Assembly: GCA_003024175.1 (NCBI GenBank)
Contig: MDYQ01000293.1
Span: forward strand, 1 to 15,333
Reading direction: 5' to 3'
Length of the DNA: 15,333 nucleotides
Source: Planoprotostelium fungivorum
Taxonomy: Eukaryota; Evosea; Variosea; Cavosteliida; Cavosteliaceae
Shown: one piece after another, positions 9,001-15,021 of the stretch
Position numbering within the stretch: the stretch's first letter is position 1
Layout of the letters: each line of letters begins with the position of its first letter
Made by a program: the position numbers and the translations under genes
Notes under the pieces: model-generated
What the model was told of the DNA's origin: nothing
The model's input: only the letters and a program-made list of their open reading frames with translations
The model's database searches: none

Positions 9001-9686
9001 ACGGTAATGTCGTTGATTCGTCTGTAGTCTACACAGAGGCGGAGAGATCCGTCCTTCTTTCGTGCAAACAAGACAGGAGCGCCACACGATGAAGTAGATG
9101 GTCGAATGAAACCTCTCGATACCATATCGTCGATGTAGTCTTGGAGAATCTTCAATTCTTCTTGTGATAGATGATAAAGAGGACCAAAAGGAGGCTTCTT
9201 TCCGTCGACAAGATCTATTTTCAAGTCGTGGGCACCGTGGGGAGGTAGATGTCGGACTCCCTCGCTGAAAGCGGCTGCCAGATGTTGGTATTGTGGTGGC
9301 AGTTGTGGTGTGGGGTTGGGTTGATTCGAATCCTTCTTTCCCTGTACGTGTCGTACGTAGTGCCTTTCCCTTGAACGTCTGGGGTAAGTTGTCACTCCAA
9401 AGTAGTTGTCTTGTCCTTGTCCAATGAGCTCGTCGATGGTGGAGACAACTTGAATTTTGTAACGTCCATTCTGCAGTAGGGGTGCGGGCATGGGATTATT
9501 GTCGGTGGTCAGCAGTGGCTGATCCATTGGTGTAGCTACGGTCTCTCTCGGTCGATTTGTTGAAATCGATTCGGTCTTCGGCGTGGAGCGTTGATTCTCC
9601 ACGAGCGGCTGCGGTGGGCTAAGCCGTTGTGTCGCCTGATGGGCACGCAGATCGTCGGGTGGCGGGTCCGACGGAGCGGTCTCCAT
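6036..9686 (-). CDS. pol: ORF3: Pol (reverse transcriptase, RNase H, integrase, chromodomain)
   Basis: The 1216-residue frame has no internal stop. The RT spans about residues 155-380 with the YLDD catalytic motif at 317-320. RNase H spans about 430-580 (Asp in ETDASDF near 466, KELL Glu near 507, TDH Asp near 533). Integrase has an N-terminal HHCC zinc finger (His 691 and 698, Cys 728 and 731) and a DD35E core (Asp 761, Asp 821, Glu 857), then a GPF-like module (VGPFKV near 991). A chromodomain occupies about 1055-1107 (YEVSRVLDSR, LQYRLRWKNRS, VWE); in this class it directs integration towards chromatin marks. The acidic/basic C-terminal tail contains a repeated DHHED. The ATG follows immediately after the ORF2 stop in the same frame. 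The protein therefore comes from readthrough, reinitiation or, before mutation, a fused polyprotein. All key catalytic residues are present. Confidence 0.95.
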   Translation of the reverse strand: METAPSDPPPDDLRAHQATQRLSPPQPLVENQRSTPKTESISTNRPRETVATPMDQPLLTTDNNPMPAPLLQNGRYKIQVVSTIDELIGQGQDNYFGVTTYPRRSRERHYVRHVQGKKDSNQPNPTPQLPPQYQHLAAAFSEGVRHLPPHGAHDLKIDLVDGKKPPFGPLYHLSQEELKILQDYIDDMVSRGFIRPSTSSCGAPVLFARKKDGSLRLCVDYRRINDITVKNVYPLPLISQMLDRLGRAKIFTKLDLKDAYWHVRIAAGDEWKTAFRTQYGLYEYLIMPFGLSNAPSTFQAHVNNCFTDMIDVTVLIYLDDFLIFSETEEQHVEDVQRVLQRLIDKGLHCNLKKCDFHRDEVDFLGYKVSTTGVGMDPERVKTINEWTAPTDLTSVRSFLGFCNFYRTFIRDYSETVVPLTALTKKGIAFNWTPECNAAFNKLKRAFLDAGFVRHYDERYPVQLETDASDFAIGGVIQQPFPEGVQPLAFWSRKLTGAELNYDVHDKELLAVVECCKAWRHWLMGPSDTTVFTDHRNLEYFRTTKILNRRQVRWSQLLADFNFKLVHRPGRMNPVADAISRRAQDRLDMGDREQNAVCLLPSRFFVNVTNIKPRDNFLDFEDSVRASLTDDEFYLSYTEWAKLDDTTTRPKGYRNSTNAEQNPFTFTDGLLYHFGQLYIPVPLRASVLHHRHDLPTAGHVGRKKTYELVTRDYWWPTVSKDVNRYIESCATCHRTKVSRRKPPGFLQPLPTPSERWASVTMDFIVGLPRSEGFDTILTVVDRFTKMAHFIPTVNTITAQGTAKLYIREIFRHHGIPKQIITDRGPQFASIFWNSFLSGIGSKPSLSTAYHPETDGQSERTNAIIEQYLRIFCNYLQDDWVEWLSLGEFTMNNTVQAATGITPFVANTGFHPRFDVNSFSHTLNDAADKLQDIMKEVSTYLQQRIEEARTTMARYADQGRREAPTYKEGDMVYLSTKNITTRRPYKKLDDLRVGPFKVLSAIAKDGKPATACRLELPPQWTIHPVFHVSLLSKLPPDTFDRQETSEPPNIINDGNEYEVSRVLDSRMHRNKLQYRLRWKNRSTAEDVWEDAAKAKQMAGDLIDEYHRKYPRRPPFRQTIGNRSAPRVVRSKAKPQDQPPEPSNDDSSTPEDDEDTSPDHHEDNITSSDHHEDTANPSPAPTTRPRVGERRDRRMLASADWWLNHSAKTSRRKERSARQ

Positions 9687-9689
9687 TCA
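9687..9689 (-). other. In-frame TGA separating Gag-Pro from Pol
   Basis: Minus-strand context is TTA TGA ATG GAG. ORF2, this TGA and ORF3 are in one continuous frame, and the next codon is an ATG. It could be a point mutation, a readthrough stop or a stop-start reinitiation site. Confidence 0.9.
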
Positions 9690-11639
9690 TAAGTTCATGG
9701 GACCCTCCAAAGCGGTGGAGGGTGCAGCGGTGTTGCTGCTGGCGTAGCAAAGCGGGGCTGGTCGGCTTCTGACGGCGTTGACTCGGCGGCGCTGTGCTGG
9801 ATGTTCCTCGTCACTATCGTCAATTATAGTGACAGTTCGCTCAAAGTGGTAGCGAATGGGAGCGTTGTGACGTTGTCTCTCGTCGTAATGGCGCTGGCGT
9901 AGAATGTCCACTTGGATGGCATGTAGACGACGTAAGGCGGCCATCTCTAGTTCCTGATAGAGGTGCAGTTCTGCACTGTTACGAGGGTCACGTTCCTTCT
10001 TTGTGTTGTAATAGCGATAGGCCTCGTTGTCGTACTTCTTCTGATTCTCGGTGTACTCCGCCATGACCTTGTTCAGGACAATGAAGTCAAAGATCGGATC
10101 CACGTGGCTGGTTGAAGCGCCATTGAAGTAGTAGATGATGTTGACGTGTCGACGTGACTCGGCTTCGTCTTCGTCAGGATGTTTGGTGTCTCCATCAAAG
10201 GGTATGGTGTCTGGTTTGTAAAGCGGCGCTGGAATTGTATCTTCGGCAATAGGGTCGCAGGTGGTCTCGTTCCAAACGTGTACGTGCTCGGCTGTACAAT
10301 GGAATATATCCATAGTGTCTTCTCTTGGGTCAAGTAGGGGCGTCCAGGTGTCTCCGTTGCGTCTCTCTACGATGTACCATTGAGGAAACTCGGCAGTGGA
10401 GGCATACCACAAGAGGTGCTTGGTTGTCTTGTACTGTACAGTCTTGACGAGGGAAGAGAACGGTTGTACTGAGTCGGCCGTCTTCCAAAGTTGATGATCC
10501 ATTGTACTCTCGTTGGAGGTGAACGTACATCTCGAGCTGGGTTCGTTCTCTAACTTGAGAAGAGTAGTGCGGTCTCTCATGACAAATACTGAGGGGTCTG
10601 TATGAGCGTCCATAATGGTCTTGGTCTGGCTGATGAAAGATCCTCCAAGAAGAAGTCCAATGTGAGGGCTGTCCACGACGTGAAACATCACGGGAGTGAT
10701 GAAAGCGTTCGTCTCCAAGGTGACATTGCCGTGTACAGTGGGACTGAGGTGATCGATCTCGGCAGTCCACAGCTTCATGTTGACCACGGTGAAGTGGGAG
10801 GCTCTGCCGATCGTAGTCTCGTTGAAAGCAACCAACTCGATGGTTCCGTGAGGTAGTGGCTTGACTTCGAGCTGGAGTCGTCTGGCTTCAGATTCCGAAA
10901 TCATGTTTAATTCGGATCCTGTATCAAGGTAGACGTCCATGGTAGTCCAGGTCGGTCGAGGGGTCAAGGGGTTACAGACCTCCACGATCTTCCAGTGACT
11001 GTTGGCAGGTGCGGAGCATGCGTGGGAATGACTCCTCAGAATATTGACTCCTCGTTTGTCTGAGGGTCTGGTAGGTGTGGTTGTTTTGGTGGGACACTCC
11101 TTTGAGAAGTGGCCAAACTTGTTGCAGTTGTAGCAGCGAACATTCTCCTTTGAATTGGATGTGGCTGGCGATCGAGCAGGTGTAGCTGACGGCCCAGAAG
11201 GAGAAGGTGAAGGTCTGGCAGGTGTAGTGGCAGGTCGAACTCTCGAGTCTCCAGAATGGTTGAACCGGTTGGAGTCGGGAAAGCGTCTTCGTACCACAGG
11301 GTGAGGGGCAGCAGTGGTAACCAGTCCAACTTGTCCGTGGTATCTGATCTCGTTAGCAGGGAAGAGGTTCTTCATCGCTTTGAGTCGAATCTCGATGTCT
11401 TGAGCCTCTTGTACGAGAGTATCCCAGTTGTCAGGAGCGTGGATGTTGGTGGTGATCATCTGAGACACGATCTCTGGGTGGAGCTTACTAAGAGCGATAC
11501 GATTCCTCTCGATTCCGGGTTCGATTCCAGCCTTGTCTGCTTCAATCTCGAACCTGGTGAGGAAACTCTTGACGCTGTGGGTTCCCTGTCGCATCTGGTC
11601 GACCCTCTTGCGCGCCTCTTGAGTCAGGTGAGGATTCAT
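9687..11639 (-). CDS. ORF2: C-terminal capsid, zinc knuckle, protease and unknown domain
   Basis: The frame is 650 residues. Residues 1-105 continue the retrotransposon Gag capsid (VDQMRQGTHSVKSFLTRFE). A Pro/Ser/Arg-rich linker follows, then a CCHC zinc knuckle at 169-182 (CYNCNKFGHFSKEC), the nucleocapsid RNA-binding motif. A retropepsin-like aspartic protease starts near 232, with the active-site triad Asp-Thr-Gly at 239-241 and IGLLLGGSF near 327. Residues from about 365 to 650 (WYASTAEFPQWYIVERRNGD, a basic HYDERQRH region) match nothing I know and lie between protease and RT. The listed ATG at 11639 is probably not a natural start: it falls inside the capsid domain, and the frame joins ORF1 if a 10-bp duplication at 11649-11666 is discounted. 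Confidence 0.85.
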   Translation of the reverse strand: MNPHLTQEARKRVDQMRQGTHSVKSFLTRFEIEADKAGIEPGIERNRIALSKLHPEIVSQMITTNIHAPDNWDTLVQEAQDIEIRLKAMKNLFPANEIRYHGQVGLVTTAAPHPVVRRRFPDSNRFNHSGDSRVRPATTPARPSPSPSGPSATPARSPATSNSKENVRCYNCNKFGHFSKECPTKTTTPTRPSDKRGVNILRSHSHACSAPANSHWKIVEVCNPLTPRPTWTTMDVYLDTGSELNMISESEARRLQLEVKPLPHGTIELVAFNETTIGRASHFTVVNMKLWTAEIDHLSPTVHGNVTLETNAFITPVMFHVVDSPHIGLLLGGSFISQTKTIMDAHTDPSVFVMRDRTTLLKLENEPSSRCTFTSNESTMDHQLWKTADSVQPFSSLVKTVQYKTTKHLLWYASTAEFPQWYIVERRNGDTWTPLLDPREDTMDIFHCTAEHVHVWNETTCDPIAEDTIPAPLYKPDTIPFDGDTKHPDEDEAESRRHVNIIYYFNGASTSHVDPIFDFIVLNKVMAEYTENQKKYDNEAYRYYNTKKERDPRNSAELHLYQELEMAALRRLHAIQVDILRQRHYDERQRHNAPIRYHFERTVTIIDDSDEEHPAQRRRVNAVRSRPAPLCYASSNTAAPSTALEGPMNL

Positions 11640-12690
11640 GTTGTGTCGGAGGAAGTATGAGGAAGTCGTCCTGGTTGGTGTACTTTGTCACGCCTTCGTT
11701 GAGGTAGTTGATGAAAGAGCGGCTCTCTTCGTCCAGGTACTGATCGTAGATGGTGTCTAGGGTCTCGTGGAGGCTGAGACCTACGCGGAGAGAGATGGAA
11801 ATGTAGTGGTCTATCTTCCGAGCGAAGTTGAGAATGTCGCCAGCCATGGACTTGGTGTACTTGGGACATTTGGACATCAGTTCCTTGAGGCGTATGCGAT
11901 CGATCGAGTGCTTCTTGTCATCTCCAGCGGTGAGCAGCGATGCCTGTTGAGAAGCTCGAGCTCTGAGGATAGGTAGTGGTAGTCTAGCGACGGGCTGGGA
12001 GTCGCTGTTGCCGTGAACGATAGAGCGTTCGAGGGCACTGGTGTTTCTTCTCTCCTCCAGTGGAGTGAATGCCACTTGACGGCGGACTTCGGAGTTACGG
12101 ACCGGAGTTGAGAAAGGTGTCGGCTGAAAGCGGACGTAGTGAGCAGGCGGGAACGAGGGTGAAGGCTGATTCGAAGCTTCTGGCACCTCGGGGTTCGGCA
12201 GTCTTAGATCGATCTGGGAATCTCCAGTGACGGGAACTGGTAGACGGGCTATGAGCACGTCTCGAAGCTCAGTCAGGTTGCCATTGAGCTCGGCAACAGT
12301 ACTTCTGAGATCATGGAGGTCCAGCTCAAGCGAGTGTTGGCGAAACTCGACTCGGTTCCAATCTGCGGCAGTGGGAGCGGCTGTCAGGTTGCTAGGGCGG
12401 CCTAAGTTGCTAAGGGGCACCTGAGGGTCCGCAGGAGGTACTCGGTTACTTGTAGCAGGGTTTCGAGCCAAAATCGGGCTAGGAGGCTCCCTCGATGAGT
12501 CAACCATGTCGGTGTGATGGGCGTCCGGTTGTTCGTCCAAGGCACCAAAGAACTCGTTCAGCGAAGTATCGAGGGTCTGGTGATGGTCTTCGTGAACATG
12601 GGTGGTGAGCATCGAAGTGTTGCTGGTGTTGGGGGCTGAAGTATCGTAGGCCGATAAGAAAGTGTTTTCGGTGAAGGAGGTGGGTTCCAT
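11542..12690 (-). CDS. gag: ORF1: N-terminal Gag
   Basis: The frame is 382 residues and begins 39 bp inside the 5' LTR, the first ATG of the element. The first 110 residues are hydrophilic and Pro/Ser-rich. Residues 117-150 (VEFRQHSLELDLHDLRSTVA onwards) look like a coiled coil, often used for Gag multimerisation. The N-terminal half of the capsid follows at about 265-345 (AGDILNFARKIDHYISISL, FINYLNEGVTKY). The last 30 or so residues, after the 10-bp duplication, are an out-of-frame tail ending in TGA and overlap ORF2 by 98 bp. Gag assembles the virus-like particle that houses reverse transcription. Confidence 0.8.
   Translation of the reverse strand: MEPTSFTENTFLSAYDTSAPNTSNTSMLTTHVHEDHHQTLDTSLNEFFGALDEQPDAHHTDMVDSSREPPSPILARNPATSNRVPPADPQVPLSNLGRPSNLTAAPTAADWNRVEFRQHSLELDLHDLRSTVAELNGNLTELRDVLIARLPVPVTGDSQIDLRLPNPEVPEASNQPSPSFPPAHYVRFQPTPFSTPVRNSEVRRQVAFTPLEERRNTSALERSIVHGNSDSQPVARLPLPILRARASQQASLLTAGDDKKHSIDRIRLKELMSKCPKYTKSMAGDILNFARKIDHYISISLRVGLSLHETLDTIYDQYLDEESRSFINYLNEGVTKYTNQDDFLILPPTQHESSPDSRGAQEGRPDATGNPQRQEFPHQVRD
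11649..11666 (-). repeat. 8-bp direct repeat with 10-bp period at the ORF1/ORF2 frame break
   Basis: GAGGAAGT (plus strand) occurs at 11649-11656 and 11659-11666 with two bases between. Discounting one 10-bp unit puts ORF1 and ORF2 in the same frame without a stop, so the frame break is explained by a tandem duplication. Confidence 0.85.
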
Positions 12691-12729
12691 ATTGGCGTCC
12701 AGTTCGAATGCAGTCCTTGACTTTTAGAG
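12691..12729 (-). promoter_or_regulatory. Leader and primer-binding region
   Basis: The 39 bp between the 5' LTR and the ORF1 ATG do not start with the TGG expected of a PBS for a tRNA 3' end. Two bases after the LTR lies CTAAAAGT (12720-12727, minus strand), complementary to an 8-base stretch of the LTR at 12825-12832. That would fit Tf1-style self-priming, but eight bases is weak evidence. Confidence 0.4.
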
Positions 12730-12833
12730 TGTAAGCTTTGGGGCTCGTTTAAGGGTACCACTCGTTGTGGCGATGGATCCACACCTCTAACAGGTAAGAT
12801 AAGACTGGCTCGATTGACGATAAGCTAAAAGTG

Positions 12834-12839
12834 TTTATT
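12834..12839 (-). terminator. LTR polyadenylation signal AATAAA
   Basis: The AATAAA is about 100 nt downstream of the TATA-like box on the minus strand. It is present only in the 5' LTR; the 3' LTR lost it in the 102-bp deletion. Confidence 0.55.
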
Positions 12840-12882
12840 CATAGCAGGTTGTTCATCGTTGTAGAGGGATTAACTTTTAAGC

Positions 12883-12912
12883 GGATTAAATCGAACCCTT
12901 TCGATTTAATCC
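12883..12912 (-). repeat. Perfect LTR hairpin with 13-bp arms
   Basis: Arms 12883-12895 and 12900-12912 are exact reverse complements around a 4-nt loop. It starts about 25 nt downstream of the TATA-like box, so it could form at the 5' end of the element's RNA. The 3' LTR keeps only 8-bp arms. Confidence 0.8.
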
Positions 12913-12936
12913 TTTTACGATCTACAATCCGGTACG

Positions 12937-12944
12937 AATATATG
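12937..12944 (-). promoter_or_regulatory. TATA-like box in the LTR
   Basis: CATATATT on the minus strand, in the part of the LTR expected to be U3. It is conserved in the 3' LTR. Confidence 0.45.
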
Positions 12945-12966
12945 CGGTCATATTCACAGCATGACA

Positions 12967-14331
12967 CTGCTTCCCCCTCTTGAGATGGTTCCTGTCACGA
13001 ATGAGATCCGGTCCCAATCGATGTGATGATTTACCTCTTTTGATTCTACCAAGTTGGGTGTTGATGTTGCCGCTTCGCAGCTGTCGCTGTTGGATGAAGA
13101 GGGAAGCACAACTTCTTGTGGGCCTTCGGCAGGGCCTTCGATAACCTCTGCATCTGCCTCGTGCGGCTGTTCCTGTTAAGCACGATGAGAATCTGTTTGA
13201 GTCGATGTGGTTTTACCTCTCTGACTGTCTCCTCCTCTTTTCCTTGTATGTCCTCCTCGGGCTCGTTCTTCAAGACGGTAGCTGCTTTCGCATTGCACGT
13301 GTCGGTGTCGGTATCGGCGTCGGCTGTAGAGGCGAGAACCTCCTGGTCGTCGGTGCTGTAGTCTGATGTGGCTGTCTCCGCCTCTTCTTGTTGCGATGGT
13401 TCCTGTTGCGGAACATGAGCTCGGGTTGTAGCCGTGTGACGTCTTACCTCGGCTGTGACATCTCTCTCGTCACTTGTTTGGCTCTGACTTTTCGGCTCTT
13501 CCTGAGGAGAGGAACATGCGGCATCGGCCTCGCACCTGTCGATCTGTGGGTTGCATTAGAAGATGAGAAGGCGGTTGAGGTGGTACCTTCTCCTGGGGCT
13601 CTAAACACTCTTCGGTGGGGTCTGCAGAGGTGATTTCTACGGGAAGAGGGGCCTGGGTAGTCTGAGAGGAGAGACTCTCGATCTGTACATCATTCAGTAT
13701 TATGTCCGGGGGGCATCTTGCTCACATATCCACAGAGGTCATCGAGCTTGCCTTGTGTATCGGAGAGCAAGAGAGACGTGTGAGCATGAGCCCTCTTCTC
13801 CTCCAGGTAGAGACCGAAGGCCTGATGCAACTTGTGTTCGAGCTCTCTGCTCCTGGCCAATGCCATCGCGAGTTCTTCTTGGAGGCGAAGGGGGCCCTCG
13901 ATGGAAGGTACCTGTGTCATAGTGAGACGGACGAGGGAGGAGAGAGCGGTACGAACCGTATGTTCTTCGACATTCTGTATGTCGCTGGGGGATGCCGGGC
14001 ATGCTTCCTCCTGTATGATCAAGTGAGACAAAGTACATGTCGTTATCGTTCTAACCTGGCGAACGTCCTGAGAGAGTCCGTTGAGAGAGTGATCTGCCAT
14101 CATTGTGAGATCGTCCTCTACGTGGGCGATAGAGGAACTGGATGTAGCCTCCACGACTTCCTCGGAGGTCTGAGCGAAGAGTTCTGTAGAGGTCGTGCCT
14201 TGAATGTACACGATCGCATCTTCAGGTCTCTTCAGGCCGAGCCACTGAGGTACGCCAATCCACTCGAGGATATAAACCGTCATATAGACGTAGTAGTAGA
14301 GAGCATGTACGGCGAGCTTCTGAATCGTCAT
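12967..14331 (-). pseudogene. Host gene interrupted by the retrotransposon: TM/coiled-coil protein with modular acidic exons
   Basis: The start is the ATG at 14331. Exons are 14056-14331, 13726-14010, 13587-13682, 13448-13543, 13217-13402, 13035-13172 and a broken 12967-12991. The six introns are 45, 43, 43, 45, 44 and 43 nt, all phase 0. The N terminus has a hydrophobic segment (LAVHALYYYVYMTVYILEWI) that could be a signal anchor. A Ser/Glu-rich stretch follows, then a likely coiled coil (LQEELAMALARSRELEHKLH onwards). The remaining exons encode acidic, Gln/Ser/Thr-rich disordered sequence. Splicing intron 2 removes an otherwise in-frame TGA at 13690. Exon 7 encodes EPSQEGEA and then runs directly into the 5' LTR. 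I recognise no family. Transcription from this promoter would enter the LTR in sense and could end at its AATAAA (12834). Confidence 0.7.
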
Positions 14332-14428
14332 GTTGTTGCTGTTGTGGTGTTTCTTGCAAACTGAAGCTCAACCGTTTTCTTTCTTCCAGGCTTTTTCGAG
14401 GCTGTTTCACTAAATTTACGCAGACTTT

Positions 14429-14444
14429 ACGGTAAATTTACCGT
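14429..14444. promoter_or_regulatory. 16-bp perfect palindrome upstream of the TM/coiled-coil gene
   Basis: ACGGTAAATTTACCGT is its own reverse complement, about 100 bp before the ATG at 14331. A partial copy (TAAATTTAC) lies just to its left at about 14411-14419. It resembles a site for a dimeric DNA-binding protein; the factor is unknown. Confidence 0.6.
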
Positions 14445-14504
14445 GTCAAGAGGTCCTCGGGTGAACGAGTACGGCTATGTATAGAAGTAGCTCACAAGGA
14501 GCAT

Positions 14505-14520
14505 GAGGCTCGAGAGCCTC
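14505..14520. repeat. Short inverted repeat
   Basis: Seven-base arms GAGGCTC and GAGCCTC are separated by two bases, upstream of the same gene. Function unknown. Confidence 0.4.
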
Positions 14521-15021
14521 TATCGAGACTACAGATCGTTACACATAAAAGAAGGAATCGAAACGTGCGATGGTATTGAAGTTTATAGAAGGCTGCGTCC
14601 GTGTTCCTTGTGTGAAACGTCAACTCTTTGGCTTTTGCTCGATAAATCCCAAAAGTATTGATACAACGACAATCCAACATATATCGATGGTAGAGAGTAT
14701 CCTCTTTGAAAAGGTTTCATCTGAAGATCATGGAGGGCCGTTCGAGTGAAAACATATGCATTGTAGATGTCAAAAATATTACGATTTATTTATTTTCCCT
14801 CAGAGTTTCTCTGTTTCTTTTGCATGCTGATGATGAGCCATCAGCGTAGAGTCTCGCATCACCTTAAATTCAAAATACAATATCCTAGAGTGACACAGTC
14901 ATCGCTCTCGCAATCTCTCCAGTGAGTCCTTCCACTGCACTCGACAGACGGACGATGGAAGTGGGCTCTTGTTGTCTCTACGTCATCAATCGATTCAGAC
15001 CGGCACCATTCCACTCTGCAT

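Larger units (their letters stand above)
5825..12966 (-). mobile_element. Ty3/gypsy LTR retrotransposon with chromodomain (chromovirus)
   Basis: The unit is about 7.1 kb, bounded by LTRs with TGT...ACA ends. In minus-strand order it contains the 5' LTR (12730-12966), a 39-bp leader, ORF1, ORF2, ORF3, a short purine-rich tract and the 3' LTR (5825-5959). Domain order Gag, zinc knuckle, protease, RT, RNase H, integrase, chromodomain is that of Ty3/gypsy chromoviruses. LTR copies match at every compared base apart from one 102-bp gap, so insertion looks recent. No perfect 4-6 bp target-site duplication was found. It lies in the same orientation as the host gene it abuts. Confidence 0.95.
12730..12966 (-). 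repeat. 5' LTR, full length (237 bp)
   Basis: On the minus strand it runs TGTCATGCTG...GCTTACA. It carries a TATA-like CATATATT (12937-12944), a perfect hairpin and an AATAAA (12834-12839), giving a plausible U3-R-U5 layout. The last base lies next to host exon sequence at 12967. Confidence 0.93.
14332..15021. other. Intergenic region without a supported gene
   Basis: About 690 bp hold the upstream region of the gene starting at 14331 and the 3' region of the gene at the right edge. Overlapping AATAAA motifs on the minus strand (14785-14794) are a plausible polyadenylation signal for the latter. Short open frames here show no protein-like composition. No tRNA or convincing snoRNA was found. 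Confidence 0.6.

Noticed and set aside
6350-9027. Several short frames inside the Pol region on both strands
   Set aside because: All overlap the intact 1216-residue Pol frame, whose catalytic motifs are present.
9687-9689. Nuclear code with UGA read as an amino acid, suggested by in-frame TGAs in the element and at 4427-4743
   Set aside because: About 1250 codons of better-supported host exons contain no in-frame TGA and use TGG for Trp, and several apparent in-frame TGAs (for example 13690 and 2502) vanish once GT-AG introns are removed. The best-supported gene stops are TAA or TAG, so the idea is not excluded, but the evidence is thin.
11542-11670. Programmed +1 ribosomal frameshift between ORF1 and ORF2
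   Set aside because: A 10-bp direct duplication at the break explains the shift exactly, and no known slippery motif stands out.
12786-12887. The 102-bp LTR difference as a spliced intron (retrocopy of a spliced RNA)
   Set aside because: The precise ends are not GT-AG on the element's strand, although the segment ends near a TTACCTGTTAG-like sequence.
13702-14364. 220-codon plus-strand frame opposite the coiled-coil gene
   Set aside because: The minus-strand frame has coiled-coil composition, phase-consistent introns and an acidic continuation; the plus frame has none of these.
14829-14960. Box C/D snoRNA suggested by GATGATGA
   Set aside because: No CTGA D box at suitable spacing and no terminal stem.
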